From Candidatus Omnitrophota bacterium (GTDB lineage: Bacteria; Omnitrophota; Omnitrophia; Omnitrophales; Aquincolibacteriaceae): a DNA stretch of 5,636 bases. Below are positions 4,497-5,636 of this stretch, in pieces (the stretch's first letter is position 1; each line of letters begins with the position of its first letter). Under the pieces are notes generated by a model. That model was not told where the DNA came from, made no database searches, and saw only the letters and a program-made list of their open reading frames with translations. The stretch lies in NCBI GenBank assembly GCA_023246985.1, contig JAHFHJ010000099.1, forward strand, positions 1 through 5,636, read 5' to 3'. The position numbers and the translations under genes were made by a program.

Positions 4497-5636
4497 GATC
4501 GCGACACGGAAGGCGGCTTCATCCTGTTTCATGACATAATAGGTCCGATTCTGGTTTTGCCGGGTGTTGTGAAGCGATTCCAGGGCCGCGAGGACATCCA
4601 GGTTGCTGACGAGACTGCGGGTGTATTCCTCGGACTGGATCTTGTAATTTTTTTCGGCATCCCGGACCGCCTCCGCCAAAAGGCGGGCCGTTTCCCTGGC
4701 AGAAAGCCAGATCTGGTAGCTTTGTTTGATCTCAAGCTCCGCCTGGCGTTTGGCAAGGGAGTAGGAGAGCTTTTTTTGCTTCAGAATGCCGATGGAATCC
4801 TTGACCTGCCCGACGGTTTCACCGCCTGAAAAAAGAGGCACATCGAATTTGACGAGCGTGTCCCAATCCAGGTTCGCTAAAGCGCCTTCACGGCGCATGT
4901 ACTGGTTATGGTTCAGCGTGATCGCGGGCCAAAAACCGCTTTGGGCCACCAGGATGCCCCGCCAGGCTGTTTTGACCGCTTGCTCCGCGGCTCTGACATC
5001 GGATCGTGTCGCGGCTATTTTGAGATGTTCGGCAAGCGTTTGCGAAGAAACCTCTTCCGAAGTCTCTTCCTCAAGTTTGCGTCCCTCCATTTCGGTTCCC
5101 GTCAGGAATTCCAAAAGATAGCGGGTGGTTGCGAGAGCTCCCTTGGCGCCGGCCAAGTCCGCTTCCAGCACCTTGAGATTCGTCCGGGCATTGATCACCT
5201 CGCTTGTGCGCGAGCGGCCGATCTTCTCGCGCTCCTCCAGCTCTTTGATCCGTCGTTCGAGGAGTTCAAGAATGCCCTCGTTGATGGCGACCGCTTTTTC
5301 ATAAAGCAATACATTATAAAAGGCGCGAGCCACATCCATATAAAGAAGCTCTTTGGCGCGGATCCACGCCTCCGTTTGCTCCCGCCTGTAACTCCCGGCG
5401 CCGGTCAGCGCGCCGATCGCTTTGAACCCCTGGAAAAGCGGTTGACTGACCGTGAATTTACTCTCTTGGACGTTAGGGTCGCCTAAAGCGTTTCCGATCG
5501 CGCTGCTGCCCAGATTGCTTTTTTGATTATCCTGGAACGAGCGATTGATGATGAAATCCACCTTGCCGAGTCCCTGGCTTGCCGCATTGAAGATCTGCGC
5601 CGTGGCGCGGGAGGCGGCCTCTTTCTGAATGGCCAC
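4482..5636 (-). CDS. TolC-family outer-membrane efflux channel, 5' end missing (runs off right edge)
   Basis: The visible 384 residues are the bulk of an outer membrane efflux protein (OEP family), which forms a trimeric beta-barrel and alpha-helical duct carrying RND substrates across the outer membrane. The two-fold repeat is clear: SQPLFQGFKAIGAL (64-77) begins the first long-helix pair and FDVPLFSGGETVGQV (264-278) the matching second one. The helix-turn motif GRSRTSEVINARTNL (140-154) is mirrored by RSLVSNLDVLAALESL (340-355). Long charged heptad-like helices (115-165, 285-345) fit the periplasmic tunnel. Relative to the usual 420-480 residues, the signal peptide and roughly the first 50-80 residues are absent, beyond the window. 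The first visible codon is GTG but should not be taken as the true start. The TGA at 4484-4482 overlaps the RND start codon, so both are in one operon. No periplasmic adaptor is seen between them. Confidence 0.92.
   Translation of the reverse strand: MAIQKEAASRATAQIFNAASQGLGKVDFIINRSFQDNQKSNLGSSAIGNALGDPNVQESKFTVSQPLFQGFKAIGALTGAGSYRREQTEAWIRAKELLYMDVARAFYNVLLYEKAVAINEGILELLERRIKELEEREKIGRSRTSEVINARTNLKVLEADLAGAKGALATTRYLLEFLTGTEMEGRKLEEETSEEVSSQTLAEHLKIAATRSDVRAAEQAVKTAWRGILVAQSGFWPAITLNHNQYMRREGALANLDWDTLVKFDVPLFSGGETVGQVKDSIGILKQKKLSYSLAKRQAELEIKQSYQIWLSARETARLLAEAVRDAEKNYKIQSEEYTRSLVSNLDVLAALESLHNTRQNQNRTYYVMKQDEAAFRVAIGEVS

Noticed and set aside
4908..5486. Plus-strand 192-codon open frame
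   Set aside because: It is antisense to the TolC-like gene, which shows the full two-fold family pattern; the plus-strand frame shows no domain.
1..5636. tRNA, rRNA, CRISPR array, insertion sequence or attachment site
   Set aside because: No cloverleaf, spaced repeat array, transposase frame or terminal inverted repeats were seen by eye on either strand.

Overview
The window suggests a Gram-negative (double-membrane) bacterium. It carries a TolC-family outer-membrane channel gene and an HAE-1-type RND inner-membrane transporter, and these make a pump that spans both membranes. Coding DNA is moderately GC-rich with G/C-biased third codon positions, while intergenic DNA is AT-rich. Promoters look sigma70-like, Shine-Dalgarno sites are clear, and terminators are of the intrinsic hairpin-plus-U type. 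I cannot name the taxon. An uncultured lineage is possible, but that is only a guess.

Layout, left to right. (1) Positions 1-295, minus strand: the first 98 codons of a gene that runs off the left edge. The protein has a basic N-terminus, one membrane helix and a Gly-Gly-x-Ser-Asn motif like the nucleotide loop of choline-kinase/aminoglycoside-phosphotransferase folds. A TATAAT-type promoter lies upstream at 359-386. (2) Positions 296-669: a divergent control region. On the plus strand it has an A/T-rich UP-like tract, a perfect TTGACA -35 with 17-bp spacing, a Shine-Dalgarno site, a 30-codon aromatic-rich small ORF (486-578), and an intrinsic terminator lying inside that ORF. (3) Positions 670-870, plus strand: a complete 66-residue CspA-type cold shock protein with its own TATAAT box and ribosome-binding site, followed by a UUCG-capped terminator that can also work from the other side. 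(4) Positions 871-1272: the convergent gap, with homopolymer runs, a strong GC-rich inverted repeat and a weak minus-strand reading frame of unknown status. (5) Positions 1273-4485, minus strand: a complete 1070-residue RND transporter. (6) Positions 4482-5636, minus strand: most of a TolC-like channel gene whose 5' end lies beyond the right edge. Its stop overlaps the RND start as ATGA.

The TolC-like and RND genes form one operon read right to left. They should supply the outer-membrane duct and the proton-driven pump of a tripartite exporter. No periplasmic adaptor (membrane fusion protein) is in the window, so it must lie upstream of the channel gene or elsewhere. The most unusual part is the region before the cold shock gene: a strong promoter drives a very short transcript with a plausible leader peptide and a terminator, and a second pairing of the terminator arm with the leader's Shine-Dalgarno region is possible. 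This could be an attenuator for the cold shock gene or an independent small RNA/small protein.
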